Notes under the pieces: generated by a model | Told to the model about the DNA's origin: nothing | Database searches by the model: none | What the model saw: only the letters and a program-made list of their open reading frames with translations | Made by a program: the position numbers and the translations under genes | Shown: in pieces, positions 38,401 through 54,608 of the stretch | How the letters are laid out: each line of letters opens with the position of its first letter | Position numbering within the stretch: the first letter of the stretch is position 1 | Origin: Lepisosteus oculatus | Lineage: Eukaryota > Chordata > Actinopteri > Semionotiformes > Lepisosteidae | DNA length: 64,000 nucleotides | Direction: 5' to 3' | Assembly (NCBI RefSeq): GCF_040954835.1 | Contig: NC_090716.1 | Coordinates: 11,655,275-11,719,274, forward strand

Positions 38401-41400
38401 TGAGTCCAATCCATATTCCTGATCCAGTTCCTTGCAAAAATATTCTGACCCTTTTTCTGGTGTCCTGCATTGTGAAATTAATCCCAGCATTTACAGTATA
38501 TAAAACCCGATTGCTCAAACAGACGACTTTAAAGCTACAGTAAATCTCCCAAAATATAAAGAGGCAAAACTGAAATATGATGATTGCATAAGTATTCAGA
38601 CCTCTGAGCACAATATTTGATGGAAAGCACCTTTTTTAGAAATTACAGCAACAAGACATTTTGAGTAATCTCAATTTGAGCACGGAACCACACAGAGACA
38701 AGGGTTTTTTAATCTGAAATCATGAGAATCACTATTGTTGCAAACAGACTGAGGCCACTTCACTAATTCTGTAGCTAGGTAAGGTAGGTTTGTGTACCTA
38801 AACGCATTGTGGTTTGCCAAAGCAAAGTTTTTTTTTCTGTAATTACCTTTCCATTTTATTTTAATATTGCTGTAATTATCTACTTCTTTCTCTTTGTTTT
38901 CAATTTGAATGCGTGAAATTGGTTGTATATATAATACATATTAATTGCTACTTCAAATTGTCGTAATTGCAAGCTTGAAAGCAATAAAACGTTAAAACAG
39001 GTCTGATTGTTTTTGCAAAGCCCTGTATGGGACCATATATGTATGCTGTGTTCATCCATTCATCATTGAAAACTAGGCTAAAAGGTTCTAATATAAGGAA
39101 AATAGTTTGATATGTACTTTTCTACTTATAAACTCATGTTGCAGAAAATTGCACCAATGTAATATGTTCACAGAAGTCCTCTTTTAAAAATGAAACAGAT
39201 ACAGTAGTCTTCTGGACTTTTGCAACTGTGGTTAAAATTCACCCAGGTGCAATATCTTAATATCCACGGTTGGTCTTATAATTCTCCAGTTATCTTTTTA
39301 TCTCTGTGCCACTGTGATGCTCAGACACATATATGTTTCAGAAAATGTAAAAAAAAGGTTTATTGTGAAACTGGAAATGTTTTATTTTTCCCTTTAAAAG
39401 TAGAACTCTGGTTATTTAGGACTTTCACCTCTAACAGCAAGAGGTTGCTGTCTCTCTGGTTGTCTGTGTACTAAGTTCTAGAGGGTGGTTGTTAAACGGA
39501 AGCTGTTGTTTGACTTAGAAAACAAATGGCAGTTGAGCAGGCTTAAGGAGAACTTTGCACTCAAATGTTATCACAGGGAGCAGTTTTTTTAAGCTAACAA
39601 ACTAACACCGGTTTCCTATCAAATTGTGTTTGGGACAAGTGGAAGATGTCTGAGAGGCGCAAACTTCAAAAGGCGGTTTCTTTATTGCAGCACAGTTGGT
39701 GGAAAACAGTTATTTTATTTCTTCCCAGACAGTGATGGACAACATCTGTAAGAGGTCCCCTCAGGCTGTGCCTTCTCACACCTTGCCTCACAAGTGCATC
39801 CAGACATCACGTGCACCAACACAGAGAGAGGCCTAAGCCTTAGGAAGGTGTTGGAGGTTTTAAAAGCAAGGGAAAACAGCGATACTGCTTCAGCTGGATA
39901 AAAACATCCTTGTTTGGAAGGCTGCCTTTCAAGTCATTTCCTGTGCCCCCAGACCTTTCAACGCCCCTTCTCCCAGTGCCCTCCCCCTTGGTGCACTGTT
40001 GATCGGAGTGACAAGCTCAGACTCATCATCAGCTGTTCCTTTGTGTTCCACAGCACAATGACAGAGCATAGCTGATCCAGGTGTCCTCGGCCTGAGTAGA
40101 CTGGAAAAGCTGGAATAGGGCAGGGTGTAACGTGAAAGGTCAACAGGTCTCCCTAGGTGACTGCCTATCAGTGTGATAAAACATGGCTGAGGAGGCATTA
40201 GACAGTATGTGGCTTTTAAATGCTTCTAAAAACCAATAACAGACAGCTTTTGTTATTAAAAAATAACCCGTCGTAACTTGTGTTTTAAACATATTTTGCA
40301 AGGATTGTTGTTTGTTTTCGGGTATCAGAGTATCTGCTCCCGGTTTTTAGGTTTAAAAACCATGAAGAGTGTTAACTAAATGACATCAAAATACAGCGCT
40401 TTGAATTACACTGTCGTTGGAGAATCCTCTTTCTTGAAATGATTTGACTTCCTTCTGTAGCCTACTATTCAAGTGACTTTCTGGACTCTTGTCTCATAAT
40501 GTTTCTTTCCATTTCCAAGGGGGAAAAATAGGACATGTTTAGGCAAAGTATCAATTCTTTTTCAAGAGATCAAGTGAAGCGTGCTTAAAAGCACAAAGGA
40601 ACAAAATGGCTGAGACTTAAAGGCTGCAAGTTTCATTATCTCGTATCCTTTCTGAGGAAGCAAGGGGATTCTCCTGTGTCCAGCTATTTGCAAAAACCTC
40701 AGCATTTGGTATCTGCTCTGAACAACCCACAGGTTCTGCTCTGTGCCATCTCCCATCACTCTTATACATTTCTGTATTAAGAACCTAATTTTTGACAGTT
40801 CCTTTCATGCTCCTGAACAAGCAAGTGTCATCATTCAGCCTAAGCAGGTTATACCTACAGTACTAGAAAAATAAAACCAAAAGCCACATGGATTCATCTG
40901 AGTAGGAAGCAGGCAAAGGAGTTTAAATTTAGTTCTTTTAACCCATGAGCTCCTGACCATTTTTCTGTTTTCTGTCTGTCTTTCACGTGTGTGAAAATTA
41001 TATTAAAAATAGAAGCGTTTATGAAAATCGTCTCTGGTATTTAAGAAGCTCCTCTTCTGAGTTTCTTAACCGAGAGATGTGTAAATTATCATTAGAACAT
41101 GCACAAAGGTTTACTAATAAGAAGCTTTGCCAGAGAGGGATAATATACACTTCCATTATGTTTCCATTCTGCAGGCCTAGTAAGATATTTAAGAAGCCTT
41201 TTTTTGCTGGAATAGTTCTGCAAATAAGTCAGAAACAATAACAGATGTGAATAATGATGACATTAATTAGGTAGCATTAGGAAGTGAGAAAAGTCTGCTC
41301 CATGAAAGTTAGGATTGGAAACGTCTCGGGTTCTGCAGATAAAAGCTGTGAAATGTGTAGAGAAAACTGCTGTGACAAGCAGTGGCCTTTCCAGGCATGA

Positions 41401-44400
41401 TATTTGCATGCTGATGATCATTCTTATCTTATGAATGTTCCTTTAGTTGTGTTCAAAGTGGTTATACCAGTATACTGGTCTAGGTTTAGGTTTTCAGGTT
41501 TTTTAGGGCATAAAAGGTCTATAATTTGGCTTGGGTCCTTCATTTGGGAAAACATCCCTAATTATTTTGAGGTGTTACTCTTCTTGATGTGAAGGCCTAG
41601 GCTGATACAATTTGGTTTTCTCATATAATCCCACTGGTTCATAAGAAGGCTCCTTCCTCTCTGTGTTTGTGCCCCTGTGTTGTAGTAACGATCCTGCTGA
41701 CTACTGGAGTTGTTATTCATGGTGGTGTAAATATACACTGTGAGCTTGCTCTAACCAGCTCCTCCTTGATGCTTTACTGTGAGTTTCTGTTGGTCACCCA
41801 TAAAGAACACCCATGAAGATGTCTCGGAGAAAGCCACAGCCTTTGGTTTGTCAGTTCAGTTAGTATTGTCCTCAGTTACCACAAGCTAAATTGGAAGTGA
41901 ACAATTTAACAGAGATCCTAGTCTAATCCTAATTATTACCAGGAGCAATGTCTTAAGCACATGCTAGGTCTTCTTGACCTTTTTAAGTAGTCTGTATTGT
42001 TTTACATTCAATTGCCTTAAACATTTTTACAAAACAGAAATTCTGCAGATTTTAGTAATTTCTCTGATTTTTAATTATCAAAGTTGGCAATAAGTTTTAG
42101 TTGGCCTCAAAGTACAATACATATATAATTTTAGGTATTCTTGTTTGAGAATGAAAAGCTCTGTTAGGAGTGACAAGGCTGAGTTCCTCTAATCCCCTGT
42201 TTATGAAGATCTCCTTCTGGTCTGGCTTTTGTCTGGGTTTCATGTTGCTCTGCCTCTGTGAAGAATATCCAAAGACTAACACAACAAGTATTTTGGGTGT
42301 GTGTTGCTGAGGTGTCTGTGCTGCAGTCAACATCTACAAGAAAATCCTTGTTTTGACATCATTTAAAATTGAAGTTTTTATTTCTATTGAAATTGTATTT
42401 GTAAAACATTGCATTTTTTAGCTGTGCAAATAAAACTAAAGCATGCTGAAGTAAAAAAAAAATTTTTTAATGCATTCACGTGTCTCGGTGCTTGATTTAT
42501 TGGATTTAAATGCGTGTCGGTTCTTGTTTGAGATCTAGGAATTCTAATTTTAGATTTTGTTGTCTTTAGCTCTAATATTCCAGGTAAATTTAGGTTCTTT
42601 GAGTATTATTATTTTTACAGTAAACAGTTCTTTCCTCTTCCCATACTTTCTACGGAATGTTGGACCAGTTATTAACTGAAATCTGTAATGTTATTATCTT
42701 TATTCAGGGTTTTCAGATAAAGTGCAAATTGCTGTTATCAAGGTCTGGAACACAGCAAAGCAAGCTATTCACTCCGTCTCTCAGATAGTTCTAGTTCTGT
42801 AATAGTCCCGAAGTCTGTGAGGCTGACATGTTGAAGCTGTGGGCAGGTAGTGGAGTCCAGGGTGTAACTGTGAATGTCTGATTCACATTGATTTGTTGCC
42901 ATTAGCCTGCCTTTGAAAAGTTAGGATGTAGCTACTGATGCTGCATGTGATACAATTAGGATAGTGGTGGTCATAAAATTCTGAACCATTGTCACCTTCG
43001 GAAAAGTAAAACTGTTAACGCTTCCTTGTACATATGTTTATACTCCTAGTCCTTTTCCATTTAACTGGTAGGTGAAGTGCACTGCTGTAAGGGTGAGTTG
43101 GGAAAGACTAGGGCAGCATTTGATCTTTGCAGTTTATTTGTAACTTGGCTCAGTTCAATCACCCCGGAGTTCTTTTATTCTGAACTAGACTGACTACCGG
43201 TTGTCTTTCTATGGGGCAAAGAAAAGCTGTAAATTGCGGTTTGTTTGGTTTCTGCTTTGTCAAGAAAGGAAGTCCTCAGGATTAGTATTGTCTGTTGTAT
43301 GCAGAAATTGCTCAGGGCTTCATCTTGTACATACTCTCTCTATCTGACAGGGCAGGGCTTGTGATAAAAATTGTGTATCTGTCTTAATATTCAAACACCG
43401 TCCCCAAAAAAATTCAGATGTGCTTTGGGGGTTACATTTTTTCCTTCATTGACTGCGCCCAGACCGTGTGCAATTTGTGCAGACGTGTCTTCAGTCTGTA
43501 TGGAAATCATAACTTAAATAGCTATGAAAGACTTCTGAAGGACTTAGTGTTTATATCTTTTTTTTCAGGTAAATGTCAACAATTGTGAATTTCTGTAAAG
43601 GTTTCAACAACAAAAAATACAGATAAAAGCACTGCCAATGCTTGCGTCACCGTGTGGAGAGCACTTTCCAAAAGCCTTTTGTCTCCCATTGAGATGGGGA
43701 ATGGGATGAAACGCATAAAGCTGAGAGAAAAGACAACTGCTTGCTGAGAATGTCACGGTACATAGTTTACTGGTATGCTGGTACACCACTGTATAGCACC
43801 CAAGCACTACGGAAACCACAGCTTCCTCACCACAGTCATGGTGACGACTTTGTGCCTGACTGCAGCTTTCCTATAGATGACATCAGCCCAGTGAGGAATC
43901 CTCACTCGCCTGGATAATATTTCATAGACTTTATACTCTTGAATATGAATATATTAACGTGAAAGAGCAGAATACCACCAGCTCGGATTTATTCACAAAC
44001 TCATGGAGAATCTGATTAGACCCTGTTCTGGATAAGTTTGATATTTAGATAAGCGTATAGTCTGCAGTGCACACAGAATGCTGCATTTTTTTTAAACGAT
44101 TGTCCCATCAGATGCACACCTGAACAGTTTGCTTATGCCGTTTCTATGAAACCCCAATTGAATTTCCTGGGAGTTTGTGAGAACCCAAAGTACTCGAACT
44201 CAAAGTAAAGTCTTTCATGTAAGCCTTTTCTTGAACAGGGTTCCACTGCAAAGACCTCAAAGGCAATTTCTGGCAAAACCCTAGGCTGTTAGTGATAAAT
44301 GCAGTTTGAAGTTAATTAAATGGCTTCTTTAAGTGAAGTTAATGCATCATCAGCCTTCCTCACCCTGTACATCATCTGCTTTTGTCTCACATTTTCCTCA

Positions 44401-44401
44401 G
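32431..44401. other. LRP5 intron 1
   Basis: About 12 kb, with no exon recognised. It holds a Tc1-like MITE (38427-39027). The block at about 36940-37140 has balanced composition and looks like conserved non-coding DNA (inference). The rest is AT-rich with no recognised feature. Confidence 0.7.
38427..39027. mobile_element. Tc1/mariner-like non-autonomous element
   Basis: Left end CTTGCAAAAATATTCTGACC (about 38431) and right end read in reverse, TTTGCAAAAACAATCAGACC (about 39020-39001), match at 16 of 20 positions and are the 'TTGCAAAAGTATTC' type ends of fish Tc1 elements. The left subterminal part includes 'gcataagtattcagacctct' and 'cacaatatttgatggaaagc', also typical. No transposase frame remains; the interior is deleted. 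Confidence 0.65.
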
Positions 44402-44795
44402 GGTCTCCTCTGCTGCTGTTTGCCAATCGAAGGGACGTCAGGCTGGTGGACGCCGGACTGGGCAGGCCGGAGTCTACTGTGGTGGTCAGTGGCCTGGAGG
44501 ACGCAGCTGCTGTGGACTTCCTGTTCTCTGAGGGCTTGATCTTCTGGACGGATGTCAGCGAAGAGGCCATCAAGCAGACCTACTATAACCAGTCAGGGAA
44601 TGTGCAGAGCGTCATCGTGTCCGGGCTGGACTCCCCTGATGGCCTGGCTTGCGACTGGCTGGGGAAGAAGCTGTACTGGACCGACTCGGAGACCAACCGC
44701 ATCGAAGTGGCCAACCTTAATGGAACATCGAGGAAAGTGCTCTTCTGGCAAAACCTGGACCAGCCCAGGGCCATTGCTCTTGATCCGGCTCACGG
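44402..44795 (+). CDS. LRP5: LRP5 exon 2: propeller 1, first YWTD blades
   Basis: The exon is 394 bases, residues 19-150 (Gly150 split with exon 3). It encodes [18 protein letters not shown] at the mature N-terminus, [27 protein letters not shown], the strongly conserved SPDGLACDW and [20 protein letters not shown], and ends [14 protein letters not shown]. The acceptor is TTTCCTCAG (exon starts after 44401) and the donor is GTAAAT at 44796. YWTD-class repeats fold into the six-bladed propeller that binds Wnt and sclerostin/DKK. The human counterpart seems one codon longer around NQTGAAVQ. Confidence 0.97.
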
Positions 44796-45947
44796 GTAAA
44801 TATTTCCTACTGCAAATATCATTACTGTCTTGTGACAGCAGTTCAGGGTCTGCCACACCACAAAGCTGGGGCTGACATGTCTGTGAGGGTACATGCTGTG
44901 TGTAGATGCTAGTGTGACAACTTGTGGTGTTTTTTTAAAACCTAATTAGAAAAATGGTAAAACGTTTTATAGGTCTGCACATACTTCTAACAAAATCAAG
45001 TTAAATTTAATCAACCATGAAGCTTAACTCTCCTTTCGGATTTTTTTTCCCCACAATGAATTGCAAAAAATAGGCTTCCTTATACTGACACTAATGGTGC
45101 TTTTCAAAAAAGCATGTACTTATGTAATGTGAGATTTATGATTTGGTAACCTCTACCTGTAAGTAACAGTATTTTCTTATTGGTTTGCTTGGCATTTTCT
45201 TTTAGAAACCAGAAGCGCTTTGTTGTAGAAATCTAACACTTAAATTTCCAAGCACCGTTGTCTGCCATTGACCTGTTTTTTTGCTGATCTGATGATACAT
45301 TTTAATTTGGGGATTACAGGGGCTGATGGATTTTGAATGTAAATAATTTAATGTCTGCTCCCTAGTGAAAATGCATTTCCTCCTGTAGTTATTTCTTGCT
45401 TCAGTATGTGTGTTCAGATTTATGAACAATACTGTGACAAGAGAGAGAAAGTTACAGCCCGGCCAATAGAGCCACATACATTTGTGCAGCACAGTGCCAA
45501 GACAAACATAAAAAATCAGCATACTTCTGACTTTGACACTTTCAGTCCTCAGACATCATGGCGAATCTTCTGTGAAAGCAGATTGTTTTTTTCAAGCCAC
45601 TTGTCAATGGCTTTAACATGCACGCAAACACAGGCCAAAGGAAAATAAAGCAGTCCTTCATAAATAACTTAATAAAGCTGTCCTTTAGAAAAAGTGGTGA
45701 ACAGTTCATTCTGACCATGTATTAACTCATTCATGTAGAAATATTGACCTGCAGTTTGCAGTGAAAATTAAAATCATTTTTTTTATGAGCCAGTAATAGG
45801 CCAGGGTAACAATATTATACAGTAGCACCCTATACAACAGTGAATGAATTATAAAGAGGAATAGAAAAAAAAAATTTTGGTCAGTTTTGTGCAAATATCA
45901 GTAGATATAGGAGTAAAATGGAATTTTATGGGATTATTTTCCTTCCA

Positions 45948-46280
45948 GGGCAGCATGGTGGTGCAGTGGTTAACATCTCTGCCTTGGGGCCCTGGGTTCA
46001 GTTCCTGAGGTGCTGAACTCGGGAATAGTGGTATTCAATGTTCTCCCTGTGTTCACGTAGGTTTCCTCCCACAGTCCAAAAACATACCGGTAAGTTCATT
46101 GGCTCCTGGGAAAACTGGCCCTGGTGTGAGTTTGCGCAGATTTGTGTCTGTGTGAGCCTTGTGACGGTCTAGCGACCCATCCAGGGTGTACCCCGCCTTG
46201 TGCTCATTGCTTGCTGGGATAGGCTCCAGCTCCCCTGCAAACCTGAATTGAAAGAAGTGGTCTGAAAATGGAGGGATGGA
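45948..46280 (+). repeat. tRNA-derived SINE-like repeat, copy 3 (best preserved)
   Basis: A head GGGCAGCATGGTGGTGCAGT with GGTTAACATC (A-box region) and a B-box-like GGGTTCAGTTCC are followed by 'tttcctcccacagtcc', 'gttcattggctcctggg', 'ccatccagggtgtaccccgc' and 'gctgggataggctccagctc', and a 'ggagggatgga' tail. The full block order defines the family that also occurs at 8671, 22452 (reverse) and 47808 (partial). Confidence 0.82.
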
Positions 46281-47807
46281 CCTTCTTCTTCCAAACTTGG
46301 GATTGCAAATATAATAATATGGCCCAGTAGCTGTGCCATGTGGCCACCTCAGGGCGATCAGCAGGGAACCAGTTCCGTCCACAGACCCACACTGTGATGT
46401 CAGACAGTAAGATGGCGCACGCTAGCCTGAATTAAAATCATACATGATCCCGTACATGCTCTGCAACAGGTAGTCACCTGACTAGCTTGAGTATTTCACA
46501 AATTGTCATGCAAAGCAATCCAGTCTCTGTCCCCACTCCCACAGTTCTCACATGATTCCCTCAGTCACCAGAGACAGATAGCTCCTGCCCACCAGGGTCG
46601 CATTCCTGCCGGTTGTTTCCATTAACAACTGATTAGCACTTAAGAAAAAGGTAATCTGCCTTTGAATGCAAATAATTAGTGTAATAAAGCAATTAAAACC
46701 GGCAGTAGAGTGAGAATGGGCCTTTGAGGTGTGGGGGGTAGGGGTAGCCTATCCCTGATCTAAATGACTCCACCTCACAATATACAATACTAAATGTTTA
46801 GTCTTTTTTCCAGTTTTCTTGGTTCTGACATTTCTAGGATACAGATAAGAAAGTCAGACAGCTTTTTAAGTGATACTGATTTAAGTTTCTTTAAAATTGC
46901 AATGCAACTGGGGTTAATTTCTAGTTATCTTTCCCATTGTCTAACCTGGAGCAGTTTTGCTAGACTTTGTTTTTTGTTTGCTGCCTTAATGCAATGTCAC
47001 AGATCCATCTGCAAGTGTCTCAGCAGTCTCCACTGAAAACCTGATTACAGCATTTCAGTAATTCAGTTGGCAGAGTGAGATTCGAATGAAATCGGCTGTA
47101 TTGAGTTATTATTGGTGGTTTAAATGTAATTTAATAACAACAAAAATGCATGGCATCATGCCACTTATACCCTATAGGTCCTACTACTGTTTTTCCTTTA
47201 GAAATCAAAGACATACACTAGCCTTCCAAATACTTCCTCCACCTGAAAATCCGCAGCATCACATCAGAGACCTCCCAAGCTCTATTTCTCTTTCAAGTTG
47301 GTTGTTAGCATTCGCAATAACCTAGGTGTGGTGTGAGCAAACATAGTTAAGAAAACAAAACAACAAGAGCAGACTTGAGCGCTTTGTTTAGTTTGGCGAA
47401 TGCAAAGCACATTATACATGTAGCGACCACTGCATCTTTAGACAATCGGGTGTTAATTTAGAATCTTTTATTTCCAGTCTGGTCCTTTATCTTATAGACT
47501 GCAGCCAGCAATGCAGCACAATTTTTATAGGCTACTTTGAATACTCAGACCTTTGACTGAATATTTAGTCTTATACTTATAAGTATTATTTATATCTGTC
47601 AGTGCAGCTCAGTAGATGGAGTCTCTGGTGGACTACCACGTCTACGATGTAGCATCTCTCTTAAGTTTGTTGAAAACACAGATCTCCTCGCAAGTTGGAC
47701 TTAGATTCCTAGCTTAAGGCACAATGTGAGTATCTCTGCATCTGTGTAAAAGTCTGTGGAGATGTGAGTCATTGATGTTTTTTTCCCCATTTTTTGAGAG
47801 TCTGTTT

Positions 47808-47915
47808 ATTGTGTCAACCCTGCGAAGGACTGGAGTCCCATTCCGGATGTATCCTGCCTCGCACCCGTTGTGTGCCGGGATAGGCTCCGGCTTCCCTGCG
47901 ACTCTGAATTGGATG
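47808..47915 (+). repeat. SINE-like repeat, 3' fragment (copy 4)
   Basis: Only the 3' half of the family is present: 'ccctgcgaaggactggagtc', then 'gatgtatcctgcctcgcacc', 'gccgggataggctccggctt' and 'gcgactctgaattgga'. Consistent with 5' truncation on retroposition. Confidence 0.75.
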
Positions 47916-49334
47916 GTGGTGGTGGTTGAGTGCCGTCAAGTCAGTATTGACTCATGGCCACCGTATGGACAGTTCCACCGTCATTCAGATCCATACAGTT
48001 TTCATGGCATGATCCGGAAGGAGGCCTTTCTTCCACGCCGATAGTGCGAGTGTTGTTGTCGTCGTCACAGATCTTTACTTTTAACAGTTGATTTCAGGGC
48101 TTACCTAGTGCCTTGCTCTCCTGTGATGGAGCCAGTTTAACTGATAGCCACCTTTTACAGCCTAGCGGAGGGCAGACAGCACTTTTCTTTATCCCCATTA
48201 AGATACTAGCAAAGACCTGATCAAACAGCCTTTCTTCATGGCATAACCAAGAGGTGCTGTGCTTGTTCATTTGACTGAGCTCAAAATGGAGCATTTTGAA
48301 GGCGTTAATTAAGATAAATGTTCTGTTGAATTAGGTACCAAGACCAAAATATTAAGTCTAATTTCTGAACAGGTTTAAGTGTTCATTCTCAATAAACGCC
48401 TATGGCAGGTTGAATAAGCATGTGTATAAGTAACTGATTGTGTCACTACATCATACTTTACAGATCAAAAGGCTCTTCCAAAAGTCTGCTTTATTTTAGT
48501 CTAAGGAAATTTGTTTTAATTTTAAGCCTTGTTGGACAAAGGAACACATAGTGTTTGACAGGCCTAGATTGTACAGTTGAGCTACGTCTTGCATTCTAAT
48601 ACAACTCTTAACTGGGGATGTATAGTTAGTATAACAAAAACCGTAGTGTTAAAATATTGTAAATAAACAACTTTGAAAGTTAAACATAAGTGATCTTTCA
48701 GATAATTCTTTCAAAAACGTTATAATGGCTTGCAGCAACTACAGGTGAACTGTGAATCAAGGATTGCTGTACTGACCTCCTGGATTTGTAATCTCTTGGA
48801 AACAAGTCACTTACATTAGCAACTGTAGCACCTAAAGTTGTTTGTTAATATATATGTGCTGTGTTTGAAAATACCATGTTATAATAATCTGGGTGCTTAA
48901 TCAAATCTGCAGCCAAGCAAAGGGTGCATATCCATTTGTGAAGCAGTCATAGTTCAGTATTTGAAGGTCTAATCAATCAGTGCATATCCACTGTTAAATT
49001 TAATTGAGTGACTCTATTGAGTGCCAATATAGTCACTGTCAATTATGCTAATTAAGATTAAGGATTAAACCATAGTGTTGTCTTCAGTGTTTTTGTTTGC
49101 TTTTTGTTGTCTCTTAATTGGTTTACTATTATGCCAATTAATCAATCAAGATTGAAGAGGCTGTGTAACACTTGCACACACCCATGTCCTACTTCTGCTT
49201 TGATTCTGTGGGGCAGAACTGCAGTGGAGAAATGCTGGTCCATTAGATAATGACTATTAGCAAACTAGTACTCATGACAAACTGAAAAAAGTAAGCATCA
49301 ATTTGACTGCGAAATATGCAGCTTTATTTCAATG

Positions 49335-49535
49335 TCATCCTCCGGTGTGGAGCAGTGGTTGCATTTTGAACTTGTAGCTAGAAAGCTGTAGAAAGATACT
49401 GCTGCTGTACCCTTGAACAAGATGCTACACTCAAGGAAATGCTCTAGTAAAATGCACAGCTGTATAAATGTGTGCAAATGTATGTCAATTTGGATAAAAG
49501 CATTAGCACAATAAATCAGTAATTGGTTGGTAAAG
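49335..49535 (+). repeat. tRNA-derived SINE fragment of a second family
   Basis: The body 'gctgtacccttgaacaagat' followed by an 'agctgtataaatgtgtgcaa' block and the tail 'ttggataaaagcattagcac' with 'aataaat' matches the widespread ray-finned fish SINE ending in 'ggataagggcgtctgctaa', as I recall it. The head with the polymerase III boxes is degenerate. Confidence 0.65.
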
Positions 49536-51284
49536 AATTCTGCACCCTGCAGTAAAATAGGAGCAAAAAGTTTGACTGTTTCAGCTCCTCTCACTGTCAC
49601 ACTCACAAGTGTTTAGCACAATCTCTGCTCTTTGATAATTGTTTATAGCTCTGCAGATGCAAGCAATCATTTATTGGATCAAAGAATCTTAGTAAACGAA
49701 ATGTGAAGCTGGAGCAAATTATGTGATGATATTTTAGCAAAACAGTCTGTCTGGAAAGTCATTGGACGTAATCCTACAAATGCTAGCGTTAGGAGCTTAA
49801 GTCAAAGTGGCACAAATAATATGCATGGAAGACAGGGCAGGCTCACCAGTGGAAAACCTCTTGATTCTCCTCTGGTTTTGAAATTTTCTGTCATAAACAC
49901 TAGAATTCTAACTGATAAATTTACGGTGAACAAGAATTCTGTAAATGCCTGCACAGTCAATCATTTGTACTGTAGCATAAAGTCCCAGTTTTTCATTTCA
50001 GAAATCTTGGTAGTATCTTTTGGAAACAGTCACCATATCTCCTTATGAAGAATGACAGTGTGTGGATATACAGTATGTGTTCACGTATGGGCCTGGTATG
50101 TCTTAAATCACCTGACTGTAAAACTGTTTTGACCCTTCCTTGTTCTTTTCCCTTGCTCTCTGATGTCAAAATGTGATCACAGGTTTTCAAAAAACAAAGA
50201 AAACCAATTATTACCTCCAGTGCTATTCTGGTTTTACCTATACTGTACTTTGTTCATGTTGCCTTGTGTAGAAATTTCACCCTTGATTTAATTTCCAATA
50301 ATTTCTCTGTATTGTAACAATGGTTGCTGCTGTTTCAGAAATATTTGAAGCAAATGGTAATCAGTCAAGTTTATAGATTTCTATCAAATTCAATAGCCAT
50401 TATTTATCAATGTGGTGTTTTTAGTGTGTAAGTATGAAGTGGGAAAGAGTGTTTGAAGTGAGACAGGCCTGTCTGATAAGCCCTGCTTTTTAACTATTTT
50501 GCTTTTGATATTGTACTACATGTTTAGTCTAGCTGACAGGGTGGGTTTTTCATTCCTTGATTTAGTCCATTTTTCAAAACAGCTGTCATTCCATAGTTAG
50601 GACTAGCACTGTTTTAGAAGACTTGTAGGGGTGAAGACAATTGTAGACTATTTCATTTCCATAGAGGCGGCTGAAGTCCTCTGTGTTTTCCTTTCTATTA
50701 AAGAGCACCTTAATTGTTATACTGGTGTTATTACTTTCTTTTATTTCTTCTTTAAAAAGGCTTTGAATTAAAAAAGAATAACTTTAAAACTCTAAAAAGG
50801 CCTTTTTGGAGTTTTCTATCTTATCTATACAGTTCTAACTTCAGTATACCATGGCAAGCTCTAAATAGTTTTGAATAGTTATCATTTATAGGGTCATTCA
50901 GACTCCTCAGATTACTGGCAATGTGTAAATCCTTTTTCTGTATAATTCAAATTAATGGAAAAAGAGATTGGGCCCTGAAATAAAAAAAAAATCCTCAAAT
51001 ACTAATATAACGTGTTTCTGTTTGACAAATTGAATTTTCTTTGACACGGTTAAACAGGTTAGTATGATTTTTGTAGGTCATTTTCAGTACTAACAGAATA
51101 TTAAAGAAATTTTGATTATTGCTTTGCTTGTCTGTGACTTTCTATGGAGACCATCTTTAGCTGATACAGACAGTGCTTGGTGTGATACCGAATACCAAAG
51201 GGGAGCATTGCTCCTAAACATCTTTATTTATGCAGAGAACCACAAGACAATGGTCTGCTTCTCCACAAGTCAGAAGGAAGTTAG

Positions 51285-54411
<3,127 letters not shown>

Positions 54412-54608
54412 GCAAACGGTTGTTGAAGGCACCCTGACCCACCCCTTTGCTCTCACTCTGTCTGGGGAAACTCTGTACTGGACAGACTGGCAGACACGGT
54501 CCATCCATGCCTGTAACAAGAACACAGGAGAGAGGAGAAGGGAAATACTGAATAGCATTTATTCTCCCATGGATATCCAGGTGCTTGGCCAAGAGAGACA
54601 GCCAAACA
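54412..54608 (+). CDS. LRP5: LRP5 exon 4: end of propeller 1
   Basis: The exon is 197 bases, residues 216-282. It encodes [40 protein letters not shown] and [17 protein letters not shown]. It closes the first propeller before EGF1. The acceptor CATGAACAG is weak in pyrimidines right at the end but has a T-run just upstream. The donor is GTAAGT at 54609. The last residue pair QPN differs from QPF of human LRP5. Confidence 0.97.

Noticed and set aside
47925-48020. A dispersed repeat around 'gtgccgtcaagtcagtattg'
   Set aside because: It feels familiar from vertebrate repeats, but I cannot name the family or its limits, so it is only noted within intron 2.
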